Positions 9,141 through 20,025 of a stretch of 32,250 nucleotides of DNA are shown here, one piece after another. How positions within the stretch are numbered: position 1 is the stretch's first letter; the number at the start of each line of letters is the position of its first letter. The position numbers and the translations under genes were made by a program. Where the stretch lies: NCBI GenBank assembly GCA_002742885.1, contig PDOO01000011.1:1-32250 (forward strand), read 5' to 3'. The notes below the pieces were generated by a model that saw nothing but the letters and a program-made list of their open reading frames with translations, made no database searches and was not told where the DNA came from. This DNA is from Candidatus Cloacimonadota bacterium (GTDB lineage: Bacteria > Cloacimonadota > Cloacimonadia > Cloacimonadales > GCA-2742885).

Positions 9141-9175
9141 ATAAAAAAAGACACCAATTTATACTTGATGTCTTT
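9141..9175 (-). terminator. Terminator of the heat-shock operon after dnaJ
   Basis: AAAGACA (9147-9153) and TGTCTTT (9169-9175) form a 7-bp stem. On the minus strand the stem runs straight into a T-rich tail. It lies 30 bases after the dnaJ stop codon. Confidence 0.7.
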
Positions 9176-9205
9176 AACTTTTATAATTTGTTTTTACAAC
9201 AAAAT

Positions 9206-10366
9206 TTAGAAGAATTTTTTAAACTCTTCTTTCAGTTTTTGAAAAAAGCTTTTTCCCGGTTTAAGACGTTTTTCGGAATCGAATTTTTTCAATTTTTCAA
9301 AAAGTTCCTTTTCTTCCGCCGAAATATGAGCGGGCGTAACAACGGTTACCCTTACGTAAAGATCACCGTGATACGCGCTGTTTACTTCCGGCAATCCCTG
9401 CCCTTTCAGGCGGAAAACTTTATTGGATTGCGTTCCTGCGGGAATCTTCATTTTTACTTTCCCGTTTATAGTCGGCACAAATACTTCTTCTCCGAGAGCA
9501 GCTTGAGCAAAACTTATCGGAAATTCACAAATCAAATTACTGCCTTCCCGGTCAAAAACCTCGTCTTCTTTTTCGTGGATAAGTACGATAATATCGCCCT
9601 TTTCTCCGCCTCTCATGCCGACATTGCCTTCTTGCGAAAGTCTTATATACTGTCCTTCCTGTACGCCGGCAGGGATTTTTACGTTAACGGTTTTGGTTAC
9701 GGCATCCCTTCCTTCCCCGTTACAAACGTTACATCTGTCTTCTATAATTTTTCCTTCGCCTCGGCAATTGGGACAATTTACCACGGTTGCAACCTGCCCG
9801 AAGAGGGATTGTCTGGTTTGACGTACCTGACCGCTTCCGTGACATTGGGGGCATTGAGAAGTTTTTCCGGTTTTTGAACCTGATCCGTTACAGGTTGAAC
9901 AAGTTTCTTTGACATTTATTTTTATTTTTTTGGAAACGCCTTTGCTTATTTCATGCAAGTTAAGGGATAATTGAATTTGTAAATCTTCGCCGCGATTTTT
10001 TCTTCGTCGAGTTTGACCGCCTCCGAAACCTCCGCCGAAAAATGTTTCAAAAATACTGCTGAAACCTCCGCCGAAAATATCCTGAAAATCTCCTTGATGG
10101 GTAAAGTCCGACCAAGAGAATCCGCCGCTTCCGAAAGCGCCTTCCATTCCGGCATGTCCGTATTGATCATAACGGGCTTTTTTGTTTTCATCGCTCAAAA
10201 CTTCATAAGCTTCGGATGCTTCTTTAAATTTTTCTTCCGCTTCTTTATTGCCTTGATTTTTATCGGGATGATATTTCATCGCCAATTTTCTGTATGCTTT
10301 TTTTATGGTTGAAGCATCGGCATTCTTATCTACGCCGAGTACTTCGTAATAATCTCTTTTTTCCAT
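9206..10366 (-). CDS. dnaJ: Chaperone protein DnaJ
   Basis: A full-length 386-residue DnaJ (Hsp40), the cytoplasmic co-chaperone that delivers unfolded clients to DnaK and stimulates its ATPase. The J domain covers residues 1-70 with the HPD triad at 33-35. A Gly/Phe-rich linker follows, including '[22 protein letters not shown]'-like repeats of G and F. Four zinc-finger repeats come next: [24 protein letters not shown] and CNVCNGEG. The C-terminal substrate domains then run to the end. It is the last gene of hrcA-grpE-dnaK-dnaJ. It is separated from dnaK by 184 bases containing a structured element, so its expression may be partly uncoupled from dnaK. GGAG lies seven bases before the ATG. 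Confidence 0.98.
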   Translation of the reverse strand: MEKRDYYEVLGVDKNADASTIKKAYRKLAMKYHPDKNQGNKEAEEKFKEASEAYEVLSDENKKARYDQYGHAGMEGAFGSGGFSWSDFTHQGDFQDIFGGGFSSIFETFFGGGFGGGQTRRRKNRGEDLQIQLSLNLHEISKGVSKKIKINVKETCSTCNGSGSKTGKTSQCPQCHGSGQVRQTRQSLFGQVATVVNCPNCRGEGKIIEDRCNVCNGEGRDAVTKTVNVKIPAGVQEGQYIRLSQEGNVGMRGGEKGDIIVLIHEKEDEVFDREGSNLICEFPISFAQAALGEEVFVPTINGKVKMKIPAGTQSNKVFRLKGQGLPEVNSAYHGDLYVRVTVVTPAHISAEEKELFEKLKKFDSEKRLKPGKSFFQKLKEEFKKFF

Positions 10367-10490
10367 AATTATCTCCGATTATCCGTTCATTTTTCATCGT
10401 TAATTTATTCATAAATCTTTCAAAAAAATGTTCCGTTTAAATAAAAACAATTTTTTGGAAAATTTATTTTAAAGATTCAGACTTTTATCC

Positions 10491-10538
10491 GGCGTTTTCA
10501 ACTCAAGAAAGGCAAAGACGCATTAAAACGCCTTTGCC
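10491..10538 (-). other. Structured spacer RNA between dnaK and dnaJ (hairpin or pseudoknot)
   Basis: Two interleaved inverted repeats are present. GGCAAAG (10511-10517) pairs with CTTTGCC (10532-10538), and GGCGTTTT (10491-10498) pairs with AAAACGCC (10525-10532). In the minus-strand transcript the segments occur in the order A-B-A'-B', so both stems together would make an H-type pseudoknot; otherwise they compete. The first hairpin is followed by a short T-rich tail (TTTCTT), so it may be a leaky terminator after dnaK. Confidence 0.5.
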
Positions 10539-10550
10539 TCCATAATTATA

Positions 10551-13118
<2,568 letters not shown>

Positions 13119-13126
<8 letters not shown>

Positions 13127-14168
13127 AGCAGGGTACCATCATTCCTTTTTTAGTTGTTTTGGTAATAGTTTTGGCAATATCTCTTATAACAGGGATATTT
13201 TTTATGTAATCCATTCTCACCGGACCGATCAAACCCAGATAACCGGGAACATCGAAAATTTCGTATTTGGCAAAAATCAAAGCATAATTTGACCATTGAG
13301 TTCTTCCGAGTTCTTCTCCGGTTATTACGCAATAATCAGAATTTTCGATCCAATTATTTTGCATGGTTTTAATTAAAAAATCCTGATGTTGAATAAAATC
13401 CATGAAAGTCAGGATATTGGATTTTTCATTAAATTCCGGTTGCTCCAAAAAAGTAATGTTGCTGTCGAAATGGATATAGTAATTTGATATTTCACGCAAA
13501 ACTTTTCTTATTTCGTTCAAAAATAAAGCCAAAAGCTTATTGTTGTTTTTTTTGTCGTTTTCCGGCAAAATTTTATTCCGGATATCGAATATTCTCAAAC
13601 CTTCCAATTCATCGTTGGCATAGCGAACAAGAACTTTTAATTGTTGCTCCGATATATCGTAATCGGTTTTCAAAATCACGGTTTTGTCCATTCCGGAATC
13701 AAGACTGATCACAAAAAGAAGTTTGCGCATGTCTATTCTGAAAACATCGAGTTTACGCAAAACGCCGAAAGAGATTTCAGGCTCGGCAACAAAACTGAGT
13801 TGATCCGATTCTTTTGCCAAAAGCTGCATTATATAATGTAATGCCAAAGGAGTGTCTTTATAATTAGCAATCAAAAATTCCCTAATCAATTCCGAATGTT
13901 TGTAAGAAGTTTGATTTATTTCAGGTTTTATCATATCCAAGTATTTTCGGTATCCTGAAATAGTGGGAACTCTTCCCGCCGAGGTATGAGGCTGATAAAT
14001 AAAGTTTTTGTCTTCCAGCTTGTGCAAGTCTATCCTTACGGTAGCCGGGCTGACATGCGGGACATATTTATCGCATAAAATGCGAGATGAGACAGTGGTA
14101 TTGGTTTTTATGTATTCCGTTATAAGATGTTTAAGAACCAAAGATTCTCTGATTTCATTTTTTTTCAT
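13119..14168 (-). CDS. hrcA: Heat-inducible transcription repressor HrcA
   Basis: A 349-residue HrcA, the repressor that binds CIRCE operators and depends on GroEL for folding in the systems studied. The N-terminal winged helix (about residues 5-75) contains 'SRILCDKYVPHVSPATVR' and ends with 'SAGRVPTISGYRKYLD', very close to the family signature SAGR(I/V)PTxxGYRxYxD. The GAF-like and dimerisation parts follow, ending in 'GPVRMDYIKNIPVI'. The reading frame extends upstream to a TTG at 14189, but GGAG at 14175-14178 is placed six bases before the ATG at 14168, so that ATG is taken as the start. It is the first gene of its operon and is preceded by its own operators, implying autoregulation. 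Confidence 0.97.
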
Positions 14169-14174
14169 CTTCAT

Positions 14175-14178
14175 CTCC
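14175..14178 (-). promoter_or_regulatory. Ribosome binding site fixing the hrcA start
   Basis: GGAG on the minus strand lies six bases before ATG 14168. It abuts ATG 14174 with no spacing, and falls inside the longer TTG-initiated frame, so it supports 14168. Confidence 0.8.
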
Positions 14179-14182
14179 GTTT

Positions 14183-14209
14183 TTAGCAATTAAGCTTTTT
14201 GTTCGCTAA
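14183..14209. promoter_or_regulatory. CIRCE-like HrcA operator, downstream copy
   Basis: The plus strand reads TTAGCAATT, nine bases, GTTCGCTAA. This matches the CIRCE consensus TTAGCACTC-N9-GAGTGCTAA at 13 of 18 positions with the exact nine-base spacer, and the outer TTAGC/GCTAA arms are perfect. It lies at about the expected transcription start and just ahead of the hrcA ribosome site, so bound HrcA would block transcription. Confidence 0.85.
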
Positions 14210-14218
14210 GTTGCAGAC

Positions 14219-14246
14219 AATATAATTTCAAAACAAAAATTGTCAA
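14219..14246 (-). promoter_or_regulatory. Sigma-70-type promoter of hrcA-grpE-dnaK-dnaJ
   Basis: On the minus strand a perfect -35 TTGACA (14246-14241) is followed after 16 bases by TATATT (14224-14219), five of six matches to TATAAT. Transcription should start near 14212, inside or beside the downstream CIRCE-like element. Confidence 0.8.
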
Positions 14247-14266
14247 TCTAAAAAAGAGACTGCTAA
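14240..14266. promoter_or_regulatory. Second CIRCE-like operator overlapping the -35 element
   Basis: The minus strand reads TTAGCAGTC, nine bases, GATTGACAA. It matches CIRCE at 14 of 18 positions with the exact N9 spacer. Its right arm contains the -35 hexamer TTGACA, which explains why that arm departs from GAGTGCTAA. Confidence 0.6.
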
Positions 14267-14415
14267 TTTATTTTTTATTTTCGCCTCCGCCCGTCCTCAA
14301 ATATTAAAATTTTGAAGAGGAAAATTTTTCTCGCAGATTATTTTTTATATTTAATTTTATATATTTTATTGCTTATTTACGGCAAATATCAACTTATTCT
14401 TTAACTTAAAGCATT

Positions 14416-14431
14416 CGGCACAGTATTTGCT
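14416..14431 (+). promoter_or_regulatory. Sigma-54-type (-24/-12) promoter
   Basis: CGGCACAGTATTTGCT fits the sigma-54 consensus TGGCACG-N4-TTGC(A/T) with the exact spacing and two mismatches (first T to C, G to A). The GG and GC doublets are intact. Transcription would begin near 14443, leaving a 40-base leader before the ATG at 14483. No enhancer-binding activator gene is in the window. Confidence 0.6.
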
Positions 14432-14482
14432 TGAAATAAGTTTTTAAAAAAAAAGAAAATACGGTTTTAATTTGGAGAATTT

Positions 14483-16717
14483 ATGATATATTTTTGTTTA
14501 GTTATATTTGCAATAACTTTTGTTTCTTATTTGCCTCTGTATAAAAAACCTCTTTATAATGATGACGGAAATTTTTTGCATGCCGCAAAATTTAAAAAGT
14601 GCAAGAATCCGAATTTTAAAAATATTCATTACAATACTCGCGAGATCAATCCCGGAAGCATTGAAGATATTTTAAGCGTATTATTCCGCTTGTTCAGAAC
14701 GGATTCTCTTATTTTCTTCAGGACTGTTCAGATAACTTGGTTAAGCCTTATAAACGCATCTTTATTTTATTATATAAAACTAAGCGCCGATAATTATCCG
14801 GCGGCTTTTATTGCATCTTTTTTATGCCTTGTTCTTATGCAGTATCCCAAATTAAATTTTTATATTCTTTTGGGCGAAACTTACTATATTTTGCCTTTTT
14901 TGGGAATCAATATTTTATTAAAACTTTGCAACGGAGATTTTAATTCTCTTTATATTTTTACTGCGGGAATTTTGGGCGGCTGGATGCTTCTGATAAAAAT
15001 AACCTCGCTTCCCTTAGTTCTGTTTTATGTTTCCGTATTTGCTTTTCAAACCTCATTATACGGCAGTTTGTTTTATACAGCAGGAATTTTTTCTTCTTTT
15101 CTTATTGCAAATCTTTACCTGCTTTTTACAAATTCTCGCCATGCCGTAATTTTTTTCAACAAGTTCTATTGGAGTCCTCTTATCGATAAAATAAAACTTA
15201 TTTTCAAAAAAGACAAAGAGGGAATAACCGAGTATATTGCCAACAATCATTCTCTGAAATCAGGCGCTCTGGCAGGTTTAAAATACTCAAACACGAATTT
15301 TCTTATCGAAAATTTCATGCCGTGGATTTTAGCCGGTATTCCGGCTGTTATTTTCGGCTTCGTTTATTTGGATTTTGATATTTTTATTCATGTCATAAAT
15401 TTTTTGCTTTGCATATTAATCTTAAGAATTCAGAATTTTTATTTTATTACCAAGTATAATGTTATTATTTTCATGCTTTTGATTTTGGATTCGTCTTTTT
15501 TCGGAAAATATCTTTTGATAACCGGTTCGGCTCAATTAAATTTAATAATTGCGTTTATGATACTTACCGCCAATTTTTATTTAATAAGAGAAATGTTTAC
15601 CCAATACAAAAAGGAAAATATAAACAGAATAATCGGTTTTAAACATTTCGGATCGGTTTTAAAAATTTGCAAAGAAGCAGGCGAATATATAAATAAATCC
15701 GAAACTAATCCTGCGGAAAGGATGATTGTTTGGGGAAATTTGCCCAATACTTATATTTATGCGGGACTTATGCCGGTTTTACAAAATTATATGTTCATGT
15801 ATCCGGGTCGCATGGAAAGAAGTGACGGGAATCAGGATGTTTTATATCAAACTTCAAAAAAATTCATTCCGAAATGGATTATGGGAGCAAACTATTTTAT
15901 GAGAGATAATTGGACAATTGATTATTTTTCGGTCAAAACAGGCATACCTTATCAAAAAGCAATATCCTATAATGTCAAAACCGGAAATAAAATCGTAAGG
16001 CACAACTCAGGTAAAAAATTTGAATTCCCGTTATATGCGCGAGATGATAAACTTTACAGACAAATTTTATTGGCACAAATAATGAGCGAAGACGATTCCG
16101 ATATTAAGGGAATGAAAAAACACTATGAAAACTATGACGAATATTATAGATCTATGACTTTTTGTCCTGAAATAAAATCCGAAATATCAGAAAAAATAGA
16201 AAAATACGGAGTAAAAGGATTTTATAAAGAAAAGGTAAATACATATTATTCGGATGACGAAACTTTGCTTTTTGCAACAGAATTACTCGGAAAAAATATT
16301 GACGATAAAACAGCAAGCATTGACAGTAAAATGAAAGATGCGGAGGGAAATATATTGGCAGAACTGCTTTATATGAAAGCTTTCTGTCTTATCCAAAAAG
16401 AATTATTTGCCGAGGCAAAAGAATTGCTCAAAAAATCCATTAATCTGAACGGAGAAAATTTCAGACCTTATCTTGATCTGGGAGAAATACACTTTGGAGA
16501 AGGAAATATTGAAGATGCTTTTCAATCTTTTATTAATGCCGTAAACATAAATCATTTATCGGCTGAAGCTTATAACAATATCGGTTTTATTCATTTTTCT
16601 TTAAATAATATCAAAGAAGCCGAAAAATTCCTTAAAAAAGCAATTGAATTGAAACCCGATTACAAAGAAGCAATCGAGAATTTGAATTATATCTTAGGAA
16701 AACAAAACCTGGATTAA
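14483..16717 (+). CDS. GT-C-like membrane glycosyltransferase with C-terminal TPRs
   Basis: A 744-residue protein not assignable to a named family with certainty. About ten or eleven hydrophobic segments fill residues 1-375. The first is followed by an extracytoplasmic-type loop with 'YNDDGNF', an acidic pair placed as in GT-C glycosyltransferases (ArnT/PMT type) that use lipid-linked sugars. Residues about 430-600 are a soluble domain ('MIVWGNLPNTYIYAGL', 'YPGRMERSDGN'). Residues about 626-740 hold three TPRs ('EAYNNIGFIHFSLNNIKEAEKFLKKAIELKP'-type pattern). The start has GGAG seven bases upstream. It is followed after nine bases by the glycerophosphotransferase-like gene, so the two form an operon probably concerned with a cell-surface glycan. 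It could also be an oligosaccharyltransferase or ligase-like protein. Confidence 0.65.
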   Translation: MIYFCLVIFAITFVSYLPLYKKPLYNDDGNFLHAAKFKKCKNPNFKNIHYNTREINPGSIEDILSVLFRLFRTDSLIFFRTVQITWLSLINASLFYYIKLSADNYPAAFIASFLCLVLMQYPKLNFYILLGETYYILPFLGINILLKLCNGDFNSLYIFTAGILGGWMLLIKITSLPLVLFYVSVFAFQTSLYGSLFYTAGIFSSFLIANLYLLFTNSRHAVIFFNKFYWSPLIDKIKLIFKKDKEGITEYIANNHSLKSGALAGLKYSNTNFLIENFMPWILAGIPAVIFGFVYLDFDIFIHVINFLLCILILRIQNFYFITKYNVIIFMLLILDSSFFGKYLLITGSAQLNLIIAFMILTANFYLIREMFTQYKKENINRIIGFKHFGSVLKICKEAGEYINKSETNPAERMIVWGNLPNTYIYAGLMPVLQNYMFMYPGRMERSDGNQDVLYQTSKKFIPKWIMGANYFMRDNWTIDYFSVKTGIPYQKAISYNVKTGNKIVRHNSGKKFEFPLYARDDKLYRQILLAQIMSEDDSDIKGMKKHYENYDEYYRSMTFCPEIKSEISEKIEKYGVKGFYKEKVNTYYSDDETLLFATELLGKNIDDKTASIDSKMKDAEGNILAELLYMKAFCLIQKELFAEAKELLKKSINLNGENFRPYLDLGEIHFGEGNIEDAFQSFINAVNINHLSAEAYNNIGFIHFSLNNIKEAEKFLKKAIELKPDYKEAIENLNYILGKQNLD

Positions 16718-16726
16718 AGGGAAGTT

Positions 16727-19700
16727 ATGAAAAAATATACAGTACAATTTTACGTTTACAAAAATGTTCACTGGCCCATGTTTCAGGAAATATTTAATTT
16801 TCTTAAAACCTCAGAAGATGTCGGAGAGATTATCATTTGTTTACCTGATTTGCCCAATCTTATCGGAAATCAGAATTATGATTTTGTTTTAAGTTTATTC
16901 AATCTCGGCGCAAGAGTTGTTTCCGACCCGAGGGCGGTAAAAGTTGACGTAACGTTTATTGCGGATGCTATTGCCGGTAAGACAAAAGGTTGCGGAAAAG
17001 TCGTAAATGTAGGACACGGAACAATTTCAAAAGGATATTATTTTACCGAATCAGTTTGGACGGAACGTGAAAATTGGGTTGATTTGCTTTGTGTTCCCGG
17101 AAATTTTGCCAAAGATAAATTTTCAAAAATTTTAAAAACAAAAGTTATCGCAACGGGAATGCCGAAACTGGATCCTGTTTTTTCCGGAAAATTCAACAGA
17201 AAAAAACTTTGCGAGAAACTGAATTTAACCCCCTCCAAAAAGATAATACTTTATGCTCCTACTTTTAATATTAATTTAAGCAGTCTTTATAATTTTGCCG
17301 AACATTTCGAAGAACTGCATTCAGAAGATTATTATATTATTCTTAAATTTCACGGATCAACTCCTCCGGATATGGTCAATTATTATAAAAATTTGGCCGA
17401 TAAACATAAAAATTTCTTTTTTATAAATGATCCGAATTTATCTCCTTATACGGGAGGAGCTGATATTATGATTTCGGATGTTTCTTCGGCATTTATGGAA
17501 TTTATGGCATTGGATAAACCGGTAATTTTATATGATAATCCGAATTTAAAAAACTATCATGGTTATCAGCCTGACAATATAGAATACAAATGGCGCAATC
17601 TGGGAAATCGCGTAAGCTCATTTTCGGAATTAAAAAAAGTTCTGCCCCATGTTTTGGGCGGAGACGGAAAAAGCGAAATAAGAAAAAGATACGCTTCCGA
17701 GCTTTTTTCGGATATGAGCGGCTCGGCAAGCAAAAATGTCTGGGAAGCGACTCTTGATGTTTTGCAAGAAGATAAATATCCTCATACTCCGATAATAACA
17801 ATGGTTATCACTATCGATAAAAGTACTCTTTTTGCTGTAAGAAACAATATTTTTAATTTTCAATTTTATTCAGTTACCGCCTTGGAATTGATTTTGATAA
17901 AAGAAGAAGAATCAAAGAAGATTAATGATTTTACAGATAACATCAAAGAATTTAATCAATTTTATAAAATAAAGATCATTGAAAAAGAAGATTCGTCGGA
18001 AGATGTTTTTTTAAGGGCGAAAAATATTGCCGAAGGCGATTATATAATTTTTGCTCAACCGAATATAATTTTATTTAAAAATTTTGATTACGTTATTTAT
18101 AAGACTTTTAAGAATAATCCTCAGATTGATTATTTAACGGGAGTTACTGATAATGAATACATCAATTCGCAAAAATACATACAGAGAAAAGAAGATGAGA
18201 AAAACAGTCGCCATGCTTATAATTTTATTTGGAAATACGGCGGAAAAGATATTGATGCAATAAAAACAGAAACAATTCCTTATTTGTTTGCCTTAAAAAA
18301 AGATATTAAAATTAAAGAGAATAATCTTTTAAAACATGTTTCCTATTATCTTCGCAAAAATAAAATCCCCGTTGCTTTATCTTTATTTTATCAATATGTG
18401 CCGAAAAGAGATTTTGAAACCATGAAAACATTATTCTCAAAGTACAGCGAAATTGATATTAAAGAAAGAGTTGCCTTAAACGAATATATTGCAAAAGAAT
18501 ATTTTTACCCTGACTTTCTCGAACTTCTCCTGCAAGATTACATGAATGGTAATTTTGTCAGAGACAATGAGCTGTTGAGAGTTCTTATCAATAGTCTGCA
18601 AATGAGATATTATGACTTTAAATACAAAAAATCTCTTTTGCCTCTTTTGAAAAAAATACCGCAAATTTACGATTTTATCGAAAAAGATATTAAAATAACC
18701 GAAATGTTGCGTTCAGGAAATAAATTAACCGCATCATCCGAATTTTCTGCGAAACCGAAAAAATCTGCAAAAATAATGTTTTATTTCTTTAAAAATGTTC
18801 ATATCCCTGTTTTACTGCCGATTTACAAAAAATACAAAGAACTTTATCCCAAAGATGAAATTTCTTTCGGAGTAATGAGTTACGCTCCTCAAATTCGGGC
18901 AGGATTTTTACCGGAAGAGCTGGATATAATTAAGAACATCGGAGAAAATATTTATTTTGAACCGCAGGCGTTCAAACCCGATCTGACTTTTATTGCCGAT
19001 TCCGTTTATCCGTGGGTTGCCGGCTGCGGAAAACTGGTTCATGTCGGACACGGCATTTTATCCAAAGGGCAATATTATACAAATACGGAAATAGCTCGTC
19101 GCGAACAGCAGGCGGATTTGGTTTGCGTGCCGGGAGCTTATCACCGAGATTTGATGCGAAAAATTATTGCCAAGCCGGTCACGGCGACGGGAATGGCTAA
19201 ACTGGATAAACTTTTTTCCGGGGAATTGACCAAAGAAAAAGTTTGCCGAAAATACGGTTTGCCTTTTGAAAAAAAATACATTTTGTTCGCTCCTACTTTT
19301 AATGACGAACTTTCGGCAATTCCGTTTGTAAGAGATAAAATAAACGAAGCAATTCCGGATAAAGATACATTTTTAATCATAAAACTTCACGGAAGCGCAA
19401 AACAGGAATACAGAGATATGTATAAAAATCTGGTAAAAAAGGACTCGAGGGTTATTTATGCCGACCGGGAAGAAACCGATATTACGCCGTTCTTGGCTCT
19501 TTGCGATGTTATGATTTCCGATGTTTCTTCCGCCATGATGGAGTTTGCGGCTCTTGACAAACCTGTTGTTATCTTCAATAATCCCCGCAGATTTTCATAT
19601 CCTAATTACAATCCCGAAGATATTGAATATAAATTCCGGAATATAGGTATTGAAACATCAAGCTTAGAAGAAATTAAACGAGCAGTTAAAATATATTTGC

Positions 19701-19816
19701 TCAAAAGCGATATTCATCATGAAAACAGAAAAGTAACCGATTTATTGATTGCAAATAAATACAATGGAGATGCTTCCGTAAAAATTATCAAGGCTGCAAG
19801 AAAAATTTTGAAATAA
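16727..19816 (+). CDS. Double CDP-glycerol glycerophosphotransferase-like protein with central GT2-like region
   Basis: A 1029-residue soluble protein in three parts. Residues about 1-345 and 683-1029 are two copies of a Glyphos_transf-like (TagB/TagF, PF04464-type) domain. Each keeps the same motifs: 'VGHGTISKG' and 'VGHGILSKG', 'CVPG', 'ATGMPKLD' and 'ATGMAKLD', 'APTFN', 'KFHGS' and 'KLHGS', 'ISDVSSAFMEF' and 'ISDVSSAMMEF'. Over a stretch of about 110 residues around the first His motif the copies are roughly half identical by my count. Residues about 352-520 look like a GT-A/GT2 domain, but the usual DxD position reads 'YIIFAQPN', so this part is probably inactive. Such domains polymerise or transfer polyol phosphates from CDP-activated donors. 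In a Gram-negative cell this suggests a phosphoglycerol- or other polyol-phosphate-modified surface glycan. It follows the GT-C-like gene after nine bases. Confidence 0.8.
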   Translation: MKKYTVQFYVYKNVHWPMFQEIFNFLKTSEDVGEIIICLPDLPNLIGNQNYDFVLSLFNLGARVVSDPRAVKVDVTFIADAIAGKTKGCGKVVNVGHGTISKGYYFTESVWTERENWVDLLCVPGNFAKDKFSKILKTKVIATGMPKLDPVFSGKFNRKKLCEKLNLTPSKKIILYAPTFNINLSSLYNFAEHFEELHSEDYYIILKFHGSTPPDMVNYYKNLADKHKNFFFINDPNLSPYTGGADIMISDVSSAFMEFMALDKPVILYDNPNLKNYHGYQPDNIEYKWRNLGNRVSSFSELKKVLPHVLGGDGKSEIRKRYASELFSDMSGSASKNVWEATLDVLQEDKYPHTPIITMVITIDKSTLFAVRNNIFNFQFYSVTALELILIKEEESKKINDFTDNIKEFNQFYKIKIIEKEDSSEDVFLRAKNIAEGDYIIFAQPNIILFKNFDYVIYKTFKNNPQIDYLTGVTDNEYINSQKYIQRKEDEKNSRHAYNFIWKYGGKDIDAIKTETIPYLFALKKDIKIKENNLLKHVSYYLRKNKIPVALSLFYQYVPKRDFETMKTLFSKYSEIDIKERVALNEYIAKEYFYPDFLELLLQDYMNGNFVRDNELLRVLINSLQMRYYDFKYKKSLLPLLKKIPQIYDFIEKDIKITEMLRSGNKLTASSEFSAKPKKSAKIMFYFFKNVHIPVLLPIYKKYKELYPKDEISFGVMSYAPQIRAGFLPEELDIIKNIGENIYFEPQAFKPDLTFIADSVYPWVAGCGKLVHVGHGILSKGQYYTNTEIARREQQADLVCVPGAYHRDLMRKIIAKPVTATGMAKLDKLFSGELTKEKVCRKYGLPFEKKYILFAPTFNDELSAIPFVRDKINEAIPDKDTFLIIKLHGSAKQEYRDMYKNLVKKDSRVIYADREETDITPFLALCDVMISDVSSAMMEFAALDKPVVIFNNPRRFSYPNYNPEDIEYKFRNIGIETSSLEEIKRAVKIYLLKSDIHHENRKVTDLLIANKYNGDASVKIIKAARKILK

Positions 19817-20014
19817 AAATTAACTTATTTTTGCGGATATTGTTTCCCGACAATAAAAATTTTAACAGAAAATTTACTCTTTGCAAAATAAGTTTCCTGA
19901 TGAGAAAAAGCGCGAATTTTATAATAGTTTAAAAGTTTCATGTTGACAAAAAAATCCTTGCCAAAATTCATCATGCAATTTGATAAAAAAATATCGAATA
20001 AAATAAGAAGATTT

Positions 20015-20020
20015 CGGAGG
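20015..20020 (+). promoter_or_regulatory. Strong RBS supporting a TTG start for tdh
   Basis: CGGAGG stands five bases before TTG at 20026. No in-frame ATG or GTG fits the N terminus, since the protein must begin at the nucleotide-binding strand KNILVLGAGG. Confidence 0.8.
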
Positions 20021-20025
20021 TACTC

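Noticed and set aside
9188-9877. 229-residue plus-strand ORF antisense to dnaJ
   Set aside because: It is the mirror of a certain dnaJ gene; its product is mostly Phe and Ser with no domain, and there is no suitable ribosome site.
14168-14189. Longer HrcA starting at TTG 14189
   Set aside because: It would overlap the CIRCE-like operator and its own ribosome site GGAG; the ATG at 14168 has proper spacing.
16727-19816. Evidence for wall teichoic acid and a Gram-positive host
   Set aside because: Glycerophosphotransferase-like domains also occur in Gram-negative capsule genes, and the sorting tails and lineage signals point to a two-membrane cell.
19842-19862. TATTGT/ACAATA hairpin after the double phosphotransferase gene
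   Set aside because: The six-pair A-T-rich stem is weak, and the following AAAATTTT is not a proper T run.
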